A stretch of DNA of 37,524 nucleotides from Simplicispira metamorpha (GTDB taxonomy: Bacteria > Pseudomonadota > Gammaproteobacteria > Burkholderiales > Burkholderiaceae_C). Shown piece after piece: positions 1-8,247 of this stretch. The DNA is taken from the NCBI RefSeq assembly GCF_004341365.1, contig NZ_SLXH01000031.1, positions 1 through 37,524 on the forward strand, in the 5' to 3' direction. Positions within the stretch are counted from its first letter, which is position 1. The number at the start of each line of letters is the position of its first letter. Below the pieces are notes generated by a model. The model had not been told where the DNA came from. It did no database searches and saw nothing but the letters and a program-made list of their open reading frames with translations. The position numbers and the translations under genes are program-made.

Positions 1-36
1 CGCAGGACTGAGCTTTCTCATGTCGGTCAGTTTCAT
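1..36 (-). CDS. N-terminus of an unidentified protein, possibly IS630-type transposase (partial)
   Basis: On the minus strand an ATG at 36-34 opens a frame that reads MKLTDMRKLSPA and runs off the left edge. Twelve residues cannot identify a family. The pattern M-K-x-x-D-x-R-x-L-S-P resembles starts of IS630-like transposases as I remember them, so this is a tentative inference. No convincing ribosome binding site precedes the ATG. It could equally be chance. It is diverging from the toxin-antitoxin pair. Confidence 0.25.
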   Translation of the reverse strand, partial: MKLTDMRKLSPA

Positions 37-242
37 CAAGACAACATCCGGGTAATCAGAAATATTTCAAGTCGTTTTGTTTCTAATTAATAAATCAGCC
101 GTTAGCGAATGTCTGCATTGGGTCGAAAGCGGCCTGTCGCATCGGTGAGTTCTGTTGCCGCGTGGCGGGGCACATGCACGCCAGCTACCGTTCTTGCGCG
201 CCTTGTGAAGCAGGGTAGGCCCAAAGGCTGTCCTTTTTGTTT
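37..242. other. AT-richer intergenic stretch, no convincing gene
   Basis: This stretch contains an AT-rich part (about 60-105) and then a GC-richer part with GAATGTCTGCATTGGGTCGA at 109-128. That motif looks like a short dispersed sequence I have seen between genes of many proteobacteria, but I cannot confirm this here. A 60-codon open frame on the minus strand (67-249) has no ribosome binding site and no recognisable domain. Confidence 0.3.
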
Positions 243-271
243 TTGGCAAAACTAATCCAATGGATTACGAT
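243..271 (+). promoter_or_regulatory. Probable sigma-70 promoter of the toxin-antitoxin operon
   Basis: TTGGCA at 243-248 (five of six matches to TTGACA) and TACGAT at 266-271 (four of six matches to TATAAT) are 17 bases apart. The expected transcription start is near 277-279, on the toxin start codon, which would give a leaderless mRNA. No good Shine-Dalgarno sequence lies before the ATG, consistent with that reading. Confidence 0.5.
253..267. promoter_or_regulatory. Palindromic operator candidate for the HigA-like antitoxin
   Basis: TAATCCA (253-259), one base, and TGGATTA (261-267) form a perfect 7-base inverted repeat. It fills the spacer between the -35 and -10 hexamers and overlaps the -10 by two bases. 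Toxin-antitoxin operons of this class are generally autorepressed by the HTH antitoxin binding such palindromes. Assigning it to this antitoxin is inference. Confidence 0.55.
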
Positions 272-276
272 GGTTC

Positions 277-630
277 ATGAATGAAGCCTTGCACGGTATC
301 GCCGAGCTGCCCAGCTATACCCGGCTGGCCGACAAGCTATTGAGCACGGAAGAGCGCCAAGACTTGATCAACTACCTGGCTGATCACCCAAAGGCCGGAG
401 ATGTCATGGAGGGGACGGGCGGGGTACGCAAGCTGCGCTGGCGGCGTGGTGGTCAAGGCAAGAGTGGTGGTGTGCGTGTCATCTACTACTACCACGATGA
501 CCTCATGCCGCTGTATTTGTTGACGTTGTTCGCCAAGGGCGACAAGGCCAACCTGACCAAGGCCGAGCGCAATGACCTGGCCAGCTTGGTTGATGTGTTG
601 GTCGAAATCTGGAGAGGAAAGACACCATGA
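277..630 (+). CDS. higB: RelE/HigB2-type toxin of a type II toxin-antitoxin pair
   Basis: A 117-residue protein of the RelE superfamily. The centre holds GDVMEGTGGVRKLRW (about 41-55) followed by GGVRVIYYY and PLYLLTLFAKGD (about 64-90), the pattern of HigB2/RelE toxins such as that of Vibrio cholerae: GD-I-GTGG-RK-R, then GG-RIIYY and YLLT. Family members cut mRNA on the ribosome, so the likely role is growth arrest when the antitoxin is lost. The toxin gene comes first and its last codons overlap the antitoxin ATG (627-630), which couples their translation. The start at 277 is chosen because it gives the full N-terminus and lies just after a promoter-like sequence. It has no clear ribosome binding site, so a leaderless message is possible. 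Activity has to be inferred from the family. Confidence 0.85.
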   Translation: MNEALHGIAELPSYTRLADKLLSTEERQDLINYLADHPKAGDVMEGTGGVRKLRWRRGGQGKSGGVRVIYYYHDDLMPLYLLTLFAKGDKANLTKAERNDLASLVDVLVEIWRGKTP

Positions 631-911
631 GCACTGCATTCGAGAGCATCAAGCAAGGCCTGCAAGAGGCCATTGCCCACGCCCAGGGCGACGAGCGCGG
701 CGTGCGCGTGCATCGCCCGCGCGCCATCGACGTGAAGGCCGTGCGTGCCAAGGTCGGCATGACGCAGGAACAGTTCGCCGCCCGCTTCGGTTTTTCCACG
801 GCAACCCTGCGGCACTGGGAGCGCGGCGACCGCACTCCGCACGGCCCGGCGCTGGTGCTGCTGAACGTGATTGAGCGCAATCCGCAGGCTGTTATCGAGG
901 CCTTGGCATGA
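627..911 (+). CDS. higA: HigA2-type antitoxin with XRE-family HTH domain
   Basis: A 94-residue DNA-binding antitoxin. Residues about 36-80 form a Cro/CI-type helix-turn-helix: VRAKVGMTQEQFAARFGFS then ATLRHWERGDRTPHGPA, with the typical T-Q-x-x-F-A and L-x-x-W-E-x-G signatures. The end, LLNVIERNPQAVIEAL, matches the C-terminal helix pattern seen in HigA2 antitoxins. The ATG overlaps the toxin stop (ATGA at 627-630). It should neutralise the upstream toxin by binding it and repress the shared promoter, probably at the palindrome 253-267. A strong terminator follows 52 bases downstream, so the pair is a self-contained two-gene unit. Confidence 0.88.
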   Translation: MSTAFESIKQGLQEAIAHAQGDERGVRVHRPRAIDVKAVRAKVGMTQEQFAARFGFSTATLRHWERGDRTPHGPALVLLNVIERNPQAVIEALA

Positions 912-962
912 CGTTTTCGTTCAACGTCTGACCCCGCGCCGCCCTGGGCGGTCCGGCCAGCA

Positions 963-995
963 CCCCATCCCCCGGTACGGGCGATGGGGTTTTTT
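963..995 (+). terminator. Rho-independent terminator after the toxin-antitoxin pair
   Basis: CCCCATC (963-969) pairs with GATGGGG (983-989) and is followed directly by six T residues (990-995). This is a textbook intrinsic terminator for the toxin-antitoxin transcript. Confidence 0.88.
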
Positions 996-1043
996 GTTTC
1001 TGGGGCGCGGGTGAGGGATGAGAAGTCACAGTGTTTTCTGCCT

Positions 1044-1097
1044 CCAGGGCTTATGCAGTAAGCGCCACAAGCTATCTTTTTGGTAGCAAATCTCAGG
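1044..1097 (-). repeat. Comamonadaceae-type intergenic repeat, copy 1
   Basis: Read on the minus strand this gives ATTTGCTACCAAAAAGATAG, then CTTGTGGCGCTTACTGCATAAGC. It aligns well with copies 3 (about 7450) and 8 (about 35098) of the same family. The TTG at 1080 that could extend the next gene lies inside this repeat, which argues against that extension. Confidence 0.65.
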
Positions 1098-1181
1098 GCC
1101 CATGGCGCGCAAAGTGCGCGTGCGCCGGTTGACCAACGCGCTGGCCCGCGCCCACACTGGGGTTTTACGCCGCCCCAGCCC

Positions 1182-1967
<786 letters not shown>

Positions 1968-1969
1968 GT

Positions 1970-2050
1970 CCATCGCCCCCACGCTCGCCTACTGCGTGTG
2001 GTTTGCTGCCCTCCGAGGGGGCGCTTTGGGCCTGGGGGCGGCCCGCTGGC
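1970..2050 (+). repeat. GC-rich intergenic repeat between ATPase and permease genes
   Basis: The stretch CGCCCCCACGCTCGCC (1975-1990), a core CTGCCCTCCGAGGGGGCGCT (2007-2026) and the tail GGGGGCGGCCCGCTGGC (2034-2050) match a dispersed GC-rich element that I recognise from Acidovorax, Variovorax and related genomes. CCCTCCGAGGGGG can form a short hairpin. It sits inside the operon, so it may tune transcription or mRNA stability between the two genes. The family assignment is from memory. Confidence 0.55.
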
Positions 2051-2058
2051 ACAACGCC

Positions 2059-4437
2059 ATGAGAGCCCTCGACCGCAAGCTGCTGCGCGACCTGCGCCGC
2101 CTCTGGAGCCAGGCGCTGACCATTGCGCTGGTGGTGGCCAGCGGGCTGGGCGGCTTCATCACCAGCCTGTCGGCGGTGGATTCGCTGGCGCTGGCGCGCG
2201 ACCAGTTTTATGCCCAGGGCCACTTTGCCGATGTGTTTGCCGTGGTCAAGCGCGCGCCGCTGGCGCTGGCCGAGGTGCTGCGCGCCGTGCCCGGCGTGGC
2301 CGATGTGCAGGTCACGGTGGAGCAGGTGGTGCGCGTGGAAATGGCCACCGTGGCCGACCCCATCCTGGGCCAGCTCATCGGCGTCGATTTGCGCCAGCCG
2401 CCGCGCATGAACCTGGTCACGGTGCGCACGGGCCGCGCGCTGGCGCCAGCGGGCGCGGGGCAGGGGCGCAGCGACACGGCCATCGAGGCGCTGGTGTCCG
2501 AGGGCTTTGCCAGCGTGCGCGGCCTGCGCCCGGGTGATGAGTTGACGGCGCTGGTCAACGGCAAGCAGCGCCAGCTGCGCATCGTGGGCACGGCGCTGTC
2601 GCCCGAATACATCTTTGCCGGTCTGGCCGGAATGCCCGATCTGCGCGGCTTCGGCGTGTTCTGGGTGGACCGCGAGGCGCTGGCCGCCGCCTACGACATG
2701 CAGGGCGCGTTCAACCATGTGGCCATCAAGCTGGCGCCCCAGGCCAGCGAACCGGCGGTGCTGGACGCGCTCTCGCGCCTGCTGGCGCCCTACGGCGGAC
2801 AAGACGCGCATGGCCGCGCCGACCAGGCCTCGCACACCATGCTGGACAACGAGATCAAGGAGCAGCGCGTGATGGGCACGGTGCTGCCCGCCATCTTTCT
2901 GGCCGTGGCGGCGTTTTTGCTGCACGTGGTGTTGTCGCGCCTGGTGGCCACGCAGCGCGAGCAGATCGCCGCGCTCAAGGCGCTGGGCTATGCCAACGCG
3001 GCCATTGCCGCGCATTACCTTAAGCTGGTGGCGGTGATCGTGCTGGCGGGGCTGGCGCTGGGCGTGTGGCTGGGCGACTGGCTGGGCACGCTGCTGACGG
3101 GGCTGTACGCCGAGTTCTTCCGCTTTCCGGTGTTCGAGCACCGCATCGCGCTCTGGCTGGTGCTGGTGGGTGCGGGCGCCACCAGCGCCACGGCGCTGCT
3201 GGGCACGCTCAGCGCTGTGGGCGCCACGGTGCGCCTGGCCCCGGCCGAGGCCATGCGCGCGCCCGCCCCGGGCCGCTACCGGCGCACGCTGCTGGAGCGC
3301 CTGGGCGTGCGCGGCCTGCCGGCCAGCCTGCGCATGGTGCTGCGCAACATGGAGCGCCGGCCCCTGCGCACCACGCTCACCATCGGCGGCACGGCGGCGG
3401 CGGTGGCCATCGTGGTCATGGGCAATTTTTTTCGCGACGCCATCGACCACATCGTTGATACCAGCTTTCACCTGGCCATGCGCAGCGATGTGACCGTGTG
3501 GATGGCCGACCCGGTCGATGCGCTGGCCACCCTGCAACTGGCGCGCCTGCCCGGCGTGGTGGCGGTGGAGCCCCAGCGCAACGTGCCGGTGCGCATCACC
3601 CACGGCCACCGCAGCGAGCGCGTGGGCCTGCAAGGCGTGCAGCCCGGTGCGCAATTGCAGCGCACCATCGACGTGGACGGCCACCAAAGCCCCACGCCGC
3701 ACACCGGCCTGCTGCTGACCGACCGGCTGGCCGACAAGCTGGGCATCCGCGTGGGCGATGTGGTGCAGTTGCAGGTGCTGGAGGGGCGCCAGCGCAGCTT
3801 GCAAGTGCCGGTGCAGGCCACCGTGCGCGAGATGATGGGCCTGAACGCCTACGTGCAGCGCGCCACGCTCAACCGCTGGCTGCAAGAGGGCGACGTGGCC
3901 TCGCAGTTCGCCGTGGCGCTGGAGCCGGGCGCGGAGGCGCGCTTTTTGCAGGCCACCAAGGCGCTGCCGCGCGTGGCCGGTGCCTTCAGCAAGGCCACGC
4001 TGTTGCGCAACATGCAGGACGTGAGCGCGCGCAACGTGCGCATCATGAGCACCATCCTGACGCTGTTCGCGGCGGTGATTGCCGTGGGCGTGGTTTACAA
4101 CAACGCACGCATCGCGCTGGCCGAGCGCACCTGGGAGCTGGCCAGCCTGCGCGTGCTGGGCTTTACGCGCGGCGAGGTGTCGGCGCTGCTGCTGGGCGAA
4201 CTGGCCATCGGCATCGCCATCGCCCTGCCACTGGGCATGGCGCTGGGCTGGGGGCTGATCCACCTGGTGGTGGGACTGCTGAAGAACGACCAGTTTTTGT
4301 TTCCGGTGGTGGTCAGCAGCGCCACCTACGCCTGGGCCGGGCTGTGTGTGGTGGCGGCGGGCGTGGCCAGCGCGCTGGTGGTGCGCCGCCAGATCGACCG
4401 GCTGGACATGGTGGCCGCGCTCAAGACGCGCGAATAG
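2059..4437 (+). CDS. ABC transporter permease, FtsX/MacB-like
   Basis: An inner-membrane permease of 792 residues, partner of the upstream ATPase. The layout is a first membrane helix near residues 14-36 (ALTIALVVASGLGGF), a large periplasmic domain, three helices around 270-420 (first FtsX core), another helix near 440-460 (TTLTIGGTAAAVAIVV), a second periplasmic domain, and three final helices around 660-785 (second FtsX core). This doubled FtsX arrangement with eight predicted helices is known from LolC/E-type and related macrolide or lipoprotein exporters. The frame stays open upstream to 1930 through a repeat, so ATG 2059 (MRALDRKLLRDLRR) is the better start, although no clear ribosome binding site is seen. 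A run of seven T lies at 3426-3432. The gene is followed 13 bases later by the adaptor gene. Confidence 0.88.
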   Translation: MRALDRKLLRDLRRLWSQALTIALVVASGLGGFITSLSAVDSLALARDQFYAQGHFADVFAVVKRAPLALAEVLRAVPGVADVQVTVEQVVRVEMATVADPILGQLIGVDLRQPPRMNLVTVRTGRALAPAGAGQGRSDTAIEALVSEGFASVRGLRPGDELTALVNGKQRQLRIVGTALSPEYIFAGLAGMPDLRGFGVFWVDREALAAAYDMQGAFNHVAIKLAPQASEPAVLDALSRLLAPYGGQDAHGRADQASHTMLDNEIKEQRVMGTVLPAIFLAVAAFLLHVVLSRLVATQREQIAALKALGYANAAIAAHYLKLVAVIVLAGLALGVWLGDWLGTLLTGLYAEFFRFPVFEHRIALWLVLVGAGATSATALLGTLSAVGATVRLAPAEAMRAPAPGRYRRTLLERLGVRGLPASLRMVLRNMERRPLRTTLTIGGTAAAVAIVVMGNFFRDAIDHIVDTSFHLAMRSDVTVWMADPVDALATLQLARLPGVVAVEPQRNVPVRITHGHRSERVGLQGVQPGAQLQRTIDVDGHQSPTPHTGLLLTDRLADKLGIRVGDVVQLQVLEGRQRSLQVPVQATVREMMGLNAYVQRATLNRWLQEGDVASQFAVALEPGAEARFLQATKALPRVAGAFSKATLLRNMQDVSARNVRIMSTILTLFAAVIAVGVVYNNARIALAERTWELASLRVLGFTRGEVSALLLGELAIGIAIALPLGMALGWGLIHLVVGLLKNDQFLFPVVVSSATYAWAGLCVVAAGVASALVVRRQIDRLDMVAALKTRE

Positions 4438-4450
4438 GCAAGGAGCGGCA

Positions 4451-5710
4451 ATGCAGAAAAAAACAGCAATCTACGGGGGCGCCACAGTGCTGGTGCTGGC
4501 GGCGCTGCTGGCCTGGGCGTTTGCGCCCCGGCCCATCGGCGTTGAAGTGGCGACGGTGGCGCAGGGCCGTTTCGAGGCCGGCATCGACGAAGACGCCAAG
4601 ACCCGGCTGCGTGACCGCTATAGCGTCTCGGCCCCGCTGGCCGGGCGGCTGGAGCGCATCGTGCTGCGCGAGGGCGACGCGGTGCAGGCGGGCGAGGTGC
4701 TGGCGCGGCTGACCCCGGCGCTGCCCGCGCTCTTGGACGAGCGCAGCCTGCGCGAGCAGCAGGCCCGCGTGGACGCCGCCCAGGCGCGGGTGCAGGCGGC
4801 GGGGGCGCGTTTGCAGCGCAGCCAGGCGGCGCTGGCCCAGGCACAGATCGAGCTGCGCCGCAACGAACCGCTGGCGCAGCAGGGCTTTGTCGCGCCCACG
4901 CGACTGGACGAGCAGCGCCTGGCCGTGCGCGTGGCACAGGCCGATGCCGCCGCCGCGCAGCAAGACCAGCAGGCCGCGCGCTTTGACGCCGCCCAGGCCC
5001 GCGCCGCGCTGGAGCTGGTGCGCCGCCCGGCCAGCGCCGCCAGTCCCGTCCGCCCCGCCGCACCCGGCGCCTTCGAGGTGCGCGCACCCGTCTCGGGCCG
5101 CGTGCTGCGCGTGGCGCAGGCCAGCGAGGGCCTGGTGGCGCTGGGCGCGCTGCTGCTGGAGCTGGGCGACACCACGCGCCTCGAAGTGGTGGCGCCGCTG
5201 CTGACCACCGACGCCCTGCAAGCGCGCCCCGGCGCGCCGGTGCGCATCGAGCGCTGGGGCGGCCCCGGCGTGCTGCACGGGCGCGTGCGCAGCGTCGAGC
5301 CCGGTGCGTTCACCAAGGTCTCGGCGCTGGGCGTGGAAGAGCAGCGCGTGAACGTGCTCATCGACCTGAGCAGCCCGAGCGCGCAATGGGCCGCCCTGGG
5401 CGACGGCTACCGCGTGGTGGTGCGCGTGCTCACGCGCGAGGCCGACAACGCCACGCTGGTGCCGCTGAGCGCGCTGTTTCCGCTGCCCGGTGCAGCGGCG
5501 CCTGCGGCTGGCATGGAGGCGGACGCCGCCCAGCGCATGGCCGTGTTCGTGGTGCGCGAAGGCCGCGCCCGGCGTGTGCCCGTGGCGCTGGAGGCGCGCG
5601 GCAGCACGCACGCCTGGGTGAAGGAAGGCCTGCAAGCGGGCGATCCGGTGGTGGTGTACCCGCCGTCCACGCTCACCGATGGCGCACGCGTCGCCCTGCG
5701 CGCGCCATGA
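4451..5710 (+). CDS. HlyD-family periplasmic adaptor of the ABC exporter
   Basis: A 419-residue membrane-fusion protein. It opens with one N-terminal membrane anchor (about 6-24, YGGATVLVLAALLAWAFA), then a lipoyl-like half (VSAPLAGRLERIVLREGDAVQAGEVLARL, about 58-85), a long alpha-helical hairpin rich in Ala/Gln/Arg (about 95-195), the second lipoyl half (FEVRAPVSGRVLRV), and beta-barrel and membrane-proximal parts. These adaptors bridge the inner-membrane ABC pump to an outer-membrane channel of the TolC kind; no such channel gene lies in the window. ATG 4451 is preceded by AGGAG (4441-4445), an ideal ribosome binding site that fixes the start. A seven-A run lies at codons 3-5. It completes the operon ATPase-permease-adaptor, and a repeat follows. 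Confidence 0.9.
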   Translation: MQKKTAIYGGATVLVLAALLAWAFAPRPIGVEVATVAQGRFEAGIDEDAKTRLRDRYSVSAPLAGRLERIVLREGDAVQAGEVLARLTPALPALLDERSLREQQARVDAAQARVQAAGARLQRSQAALAQAQIELRRNEPLAQQGFVAPTRLDEQRLAVRVAQADAAAAQQDQQAARFDAAQARAALELVRRPASAASPVRPAAPGAFEVRAPVSGRVLRVAQASEGLVALGALLLELGDTTRLEVVAPLLTTDALQARPGAPVRIERWGGPGVLHGRVRSVEPGAFTKVSALGVEEQRVNVLIDLSSPSAQWAALGDGYRVVVRVLTREADNATLVPLSALFPLPGAAAPAAGMEADAAQRMAVFVVREGRARRVPVALEARGSTHAWVKEGLQAGDPVVVYPPSTLTDGARVALRAP

Positions 5711-5732
5711 TCCGCACAGCGGCCGTTGATCG

Positions 5733-5806
5733 GCTGGCGCTACTATTTATATAAAAAGTGCCTCTATCGCTTACTGGATAAGCGCTAGCAGCTATCAAAT
5801 CAAGAG
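5733..5806 (-). repeat. Comamonadaceae-type intergenic repeat, copy 2
   Basis: The best conserved part is TAAGCGCTAGCAGCTATCAA (5779-5798), which on the minus strand reads TTGATAGCTGCTAGCGCTTA. The left part, TACTATTTATATAAAAAGTG, is AT-rich. It separates the exporter operon from the kinase-like gene. Confidence 0.7.
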
Positions 5807-5847
5807 TATTTCACCCGCCCCTTTGATTTTTTCTCCCTGGACTGCCC

Positions 5848-7428
5848 ATGCCCCCCACCCCACTGCCCAACCCCGCCTGGCTGGCGCCGCTGCTGCACGG
5901 CCCCGCCGCCCTGGATGCTGCGGCGCAGTGCATCGAAACCCATATCTCCTGGGTGGTGCTGGCCGCTGGCCGCGCCTACAAGTTCAAGAAACCCCTGAAC
6001 CTGGGGTTTCTGGACTTCAGCACGCTGGCCCAGCGCCGCGCGGCCTGTCTGGAAGAGCTGCGCATCAACCGCCGCACGGCGCCCGGCATTTACGAGGCAG
6101 TGGTGGCCGTGCTCGGCCCGGCGCAGGCGCCGCGCCTGGTGCCGCTGGAGGCGCTGGAGCAAGGCGCCGAAGTGCTCGACTACGGCGTGCAGATGCAGCG
6201 CTTTGCCGATGACCAGTTGCTGGCCCGGCAACTGGCCGCTGGCACGCTCACCACCGCCCACCTGGACGCGCTGGCGCATCAGGTGGCGCAGTTCCACGCT
6301 GCTGCCGCCGTGGCCCCCGCAGGCAGCGCCTGGGGCAGCGCCGCGCTGGTGCGCCAGCAGGCGCAGGCCAACTTCGACGCCCTGGCCACAGTGCCCCTGC
6401 CCGAGGCCGACCGTGCCGTCCTGGCCGGTTTGCAGCGCTGGACGCAGCAAGAGGGCCAGCGCCTGGCGCCGCTGATGGCGCAGCGCCAGGCCAGCGGCTG
6501 CGTGCGCGAATGCCATGGCGACCTGCACCTGAACAACCTGGTGCTGATCGGCGGCCAGCCGCAGCTGTTCGACGCCATCGAGTTCAGCGAGGCGCTGCGC
6601 TGGATCGACACCGTGGCCGACATCGCCTTTCTGGCCATGGACTTGCAGGCCCAGGGCCGCCCCGATCTGGCCTGGCATTTTCTGAACGCCTGGCTGGAGC
6701 ATGCGGGCGATGTCGCCGCTCTGGCGCTGCTGCCCTGGTATGTGGTGTACCGCGCCCTGGTGCGTGCCATGGTGGCCGGGCTGCGGCTGGCGCAGGCAAG
6801 TGACGAGGCCGCGCGCGCCGACAGCCTGGCGCAGGTGCAGTGCTACCTGGCGCTGGCGCAGCAGCTCAGTCGGCCGCGCGCGCGCTGGCTGTGGTTGGTG
6901 CATGGCGTCTCGGGTTCGGGCAAAAGCCGCCACAGCGCGCGCCTGGCTGCCGAGCGCGGCGTGGTGCGCCTGCGCGCCGATGTCGAGCGCAAGCGCCTAT
7001 TTGGCCTGGCGCCCGCCGCCACCAGCGCGGGCGTGGTGCCCGGCGGCATCTACACGCCAGACGCCACGCAGCGCACCTACGACCACCTGGCGGCGCTGGC
7101 CGCGCAGGTGCTGGATGCAGGTTTCCCGGTGCTGGTCGATGCCACCTTTTTGGCGCGCGCGCACCGGGCGCAGTTCGTGGCGCTGGCGGCGCAGCAGCAG
7201 GTGCCCTGCCGCATCCTGTCTTTTGATGCCCCGGTGGCTGTGCTGCGCGAGCGCGTAGAACGCCGCCTGCGCAAAGGCGGCAACGCCTCGGAGGCGACGC
7301 TGGCGGTGCTGGAGGCGCAACTGCAGCGCCGCGAGCCGCTGGACGCCGCCGAGCAGGCGCTGGCCCTTACGGTGGACACCTCGCAAGCCGTGGACTGGGC
7401 CGCGCTGCTGCCCGCCGCCGGTGGATAG
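5848..7428 (+). CDS. Fused aminoglycoside-phosphotransferase-like and P-loop ATPase protein
   Basis: A 526-residue cytoplasmic protein with two nucleotide-binding halves. The N-terminal half (about 10-330) has the APH/choline kinase fold signature: KFKKPLNLGFLDFST near the start, catalytic loop HGDLHLNN (223-230) and the metal-binding D242 in LFDAIEF. The C-terminal half (about 345-510) is an AAA_33/zeta-type P-loop kinase with Walker A GVSGSGKS (353-360) followed by ADVERKRLFGL and the motif VLVDATFL. This fusion is widespread in proteobacteria and is usually annotated as an uncharacterised AAA ATPase; the substrate is unknown. The gene stands alone between two copies of the intergenic repeat. 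The start at 5848 fits a full-length N-terminus. Confidence 0.85.
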   Translation: MPPTPLPNPAWLAPLLHGPAALDAAAQCIETHISWVVLAAGRAYKFKKPLNLGFLDFSTLAQRRAACLEELRINRRTAPGIYEAVVAVLGPAQAPRLVPLEALEQGAEVLDYGVQMQRFADDQLLARQLAAGTLTTAHLDALAHQVAQFHAAAAVAPAGSAWGSAALVRQQAQANFDALATVPLPEADRAVLAGLQRWTQQEGQRLAPLMAQRQASGCVRECHGDLHLNNLVLIGGQPQLFDAIEFSEALRWIDTVADIAFLAMDLQAQGRPDLAWHFLNAWLEHAGDVAALALLPWYVVYRALVRAMVAGLRLAQASDEAARADSLAQVQCYLALAQQLSRPRARWLWLVHGVSGSGKSRHSARLAAERGVVRLRADVERKRLFGLAPAATSAGVVPGGIYTPDATQRTYDHLAALAAQVLDAGFPVLVDATFLARAHRAQFVALAAQQQVPCRILSFDAPVAVLRERVERRLRKGGNASEATLAVLEAQLQRREPLDAAEQALALTVDTSQAVDWAALLPAAGG

Positions 7429-7446
7429 ACACAGCGCGTTGGGTCA

Positions 7447-7508
7447 TAATTTGCTATTAAAAATATAGCTTTTTGCGCAATATTGGCGTGCGCTACAGAC
7501 CGATTTGA
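7447..7508 (+). repeat. Comamonadaceae-type intergenic repeat, copy 3
   Basis: ATTTGCTATTAAAAATATAG at 7449-7468, followed by CTTTTTGCGC, closely matches copy 8 (ATTTGCTATTAAAAACATAG at 35097-35116). It lies between two convergent genes and could serve as a transcription end region. Confidence 0.65.
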
Positions 7509-7548
7509 CTTGTATTTTGGCCTGGCCAATATACTGCCCTTTGCCCTG

Positions 7549-8085
7549 TCAGCCCCAGCCCAGGTAGGGCCACAGGTGCAGCAGCGCCGTCGTCATCGTC
7601 AGGTAGCGGAAGAACTTGCCCACCGCCATGTAACCCAGGCAGGGCCAGAACGGCAGCTTGAGCCAGCCCGCCACGGCGCACAGCGGGTCGCCCACCACGG
7701 GCAGCCAGCTCAGCAGGCAGGTCTTGGGCCCCCAGCGGCGCAGCCACACGCGCACGCGGCGTTCGGTGCGGCTCAGTTCGCGGACTGGTGCGGCGTCTGC
7801 GGCATCGGCCTGGCCCGCGCGGCGGCGTCGGCGCGCGGCGTCCCAGGCTTTGTGCGCGCCCAGGCCCATCCACCAGCTCACCGCGCCGCCCAGCGTGTTG
7901 CCCAGCGTGGCCACCGCAATCGCTGGCCAGAACAGCTCCGGATTGAGCTGCACCAGCCCGAACACCGCAGGCTCGGAACCCAGGGGCAGCAGCGTGGCCG
8001 AGATAAATGCCACGACAAATACCGTGCTCAGGCCGTATTGCGGCAGGGCCAGCAGGCTCAGGAGGTGGTGCAGCCAGATTTCCAT
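7549..8085 (-). CDS. yqaA: YqaA-like inner membrane protein (DedA/SNARE-associated relative)
   Basis: A small inner-membrane protein of 178 residues. The first half has LPQYGLSTVFVVAFISATLLPLGSEPAVF and then AIAVATLGNTLGGAVSWWMG, the pattern of YqaA and other VTT/DedA-like proteins (a Pro/Gly-rich re-entrant segment and a G-N-x-x-G helix). A basic Ala/Arg-rich loop follows (about residues 88-125). The end holds LLSWLPVVGDPLCAVAGW and a last helix. The cellular role of YqaA is unknown; the DedA superfamily has been tied to lipid transport and membrane potential. I prefer the ATG at 8085 (MEIWLHHLLSLL), which starts at the hydrophobic segment; an ATG at 8124 adds 13 residues. It converges with the upstream kinase-like gene and diverges from the dipeptidase gene. 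Confidence 0.82.
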   Translation of the reverse strand: MEIWLHHLLSLLALPQYGLSTVFVVAFISATLLPLGSEPAVFGLVQLNPELFWPAIAVATLGNTLGGAVSWWMGLGAHKAWDAARRRRRAGQADAADAAPVRELSRTERRVRVWLRRWGPKTCLLSWLPVVGDPLCAVAGWLKLPFWPCLGYMAVGKFFRYLTMTTALLHLWPYLGWG

Positions 8086-8187
8086 GGTGGGCGCGAGTGT
8101 AGTGCGCACTGTGCCCGCCTCCATCCGCTGGCCCCCGCTGGCGGCACGGCAGGGCGCAGTGCCCTCGCCGGGCAGAAAATTCTAGGC

Positions 8188-8219
8188 AGCCGCAGGGCAA
8201 TCCGGTATCTTTTGCGGCT
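8188..8219 (+). other. Inverted repeat upstream of the dipeptidase gene
   Basis: AGCCGCA (8188-8194) can pair with TGCGGCT (8213-8219) across an 18-base loop. It lies in the divergent promoter region between yqaA and the dipeptidase gene. Whether it is an operator, an mRNA leader hairpin or chance cannot be decided. Confidence 0.25.
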
Positions 8220-8247
8220 TTGTGTAACCCGCATCAGGAGAGCAGGC

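Noticed and set aside
67-249. Small minus-strand open frame (60 codons)
   Set aside because: No ribosome binding site, no recognisable family, and Arg/His/Cys-rich composition typical of a translated intergenic stretch.
7483-8247. Upstream extension of the dipeptidase frame by 255 codons
   Set aside because: It is antisense to the YqaA-like gene and lacks a signal or domain; the ATG 8248 has a good ribosome site.
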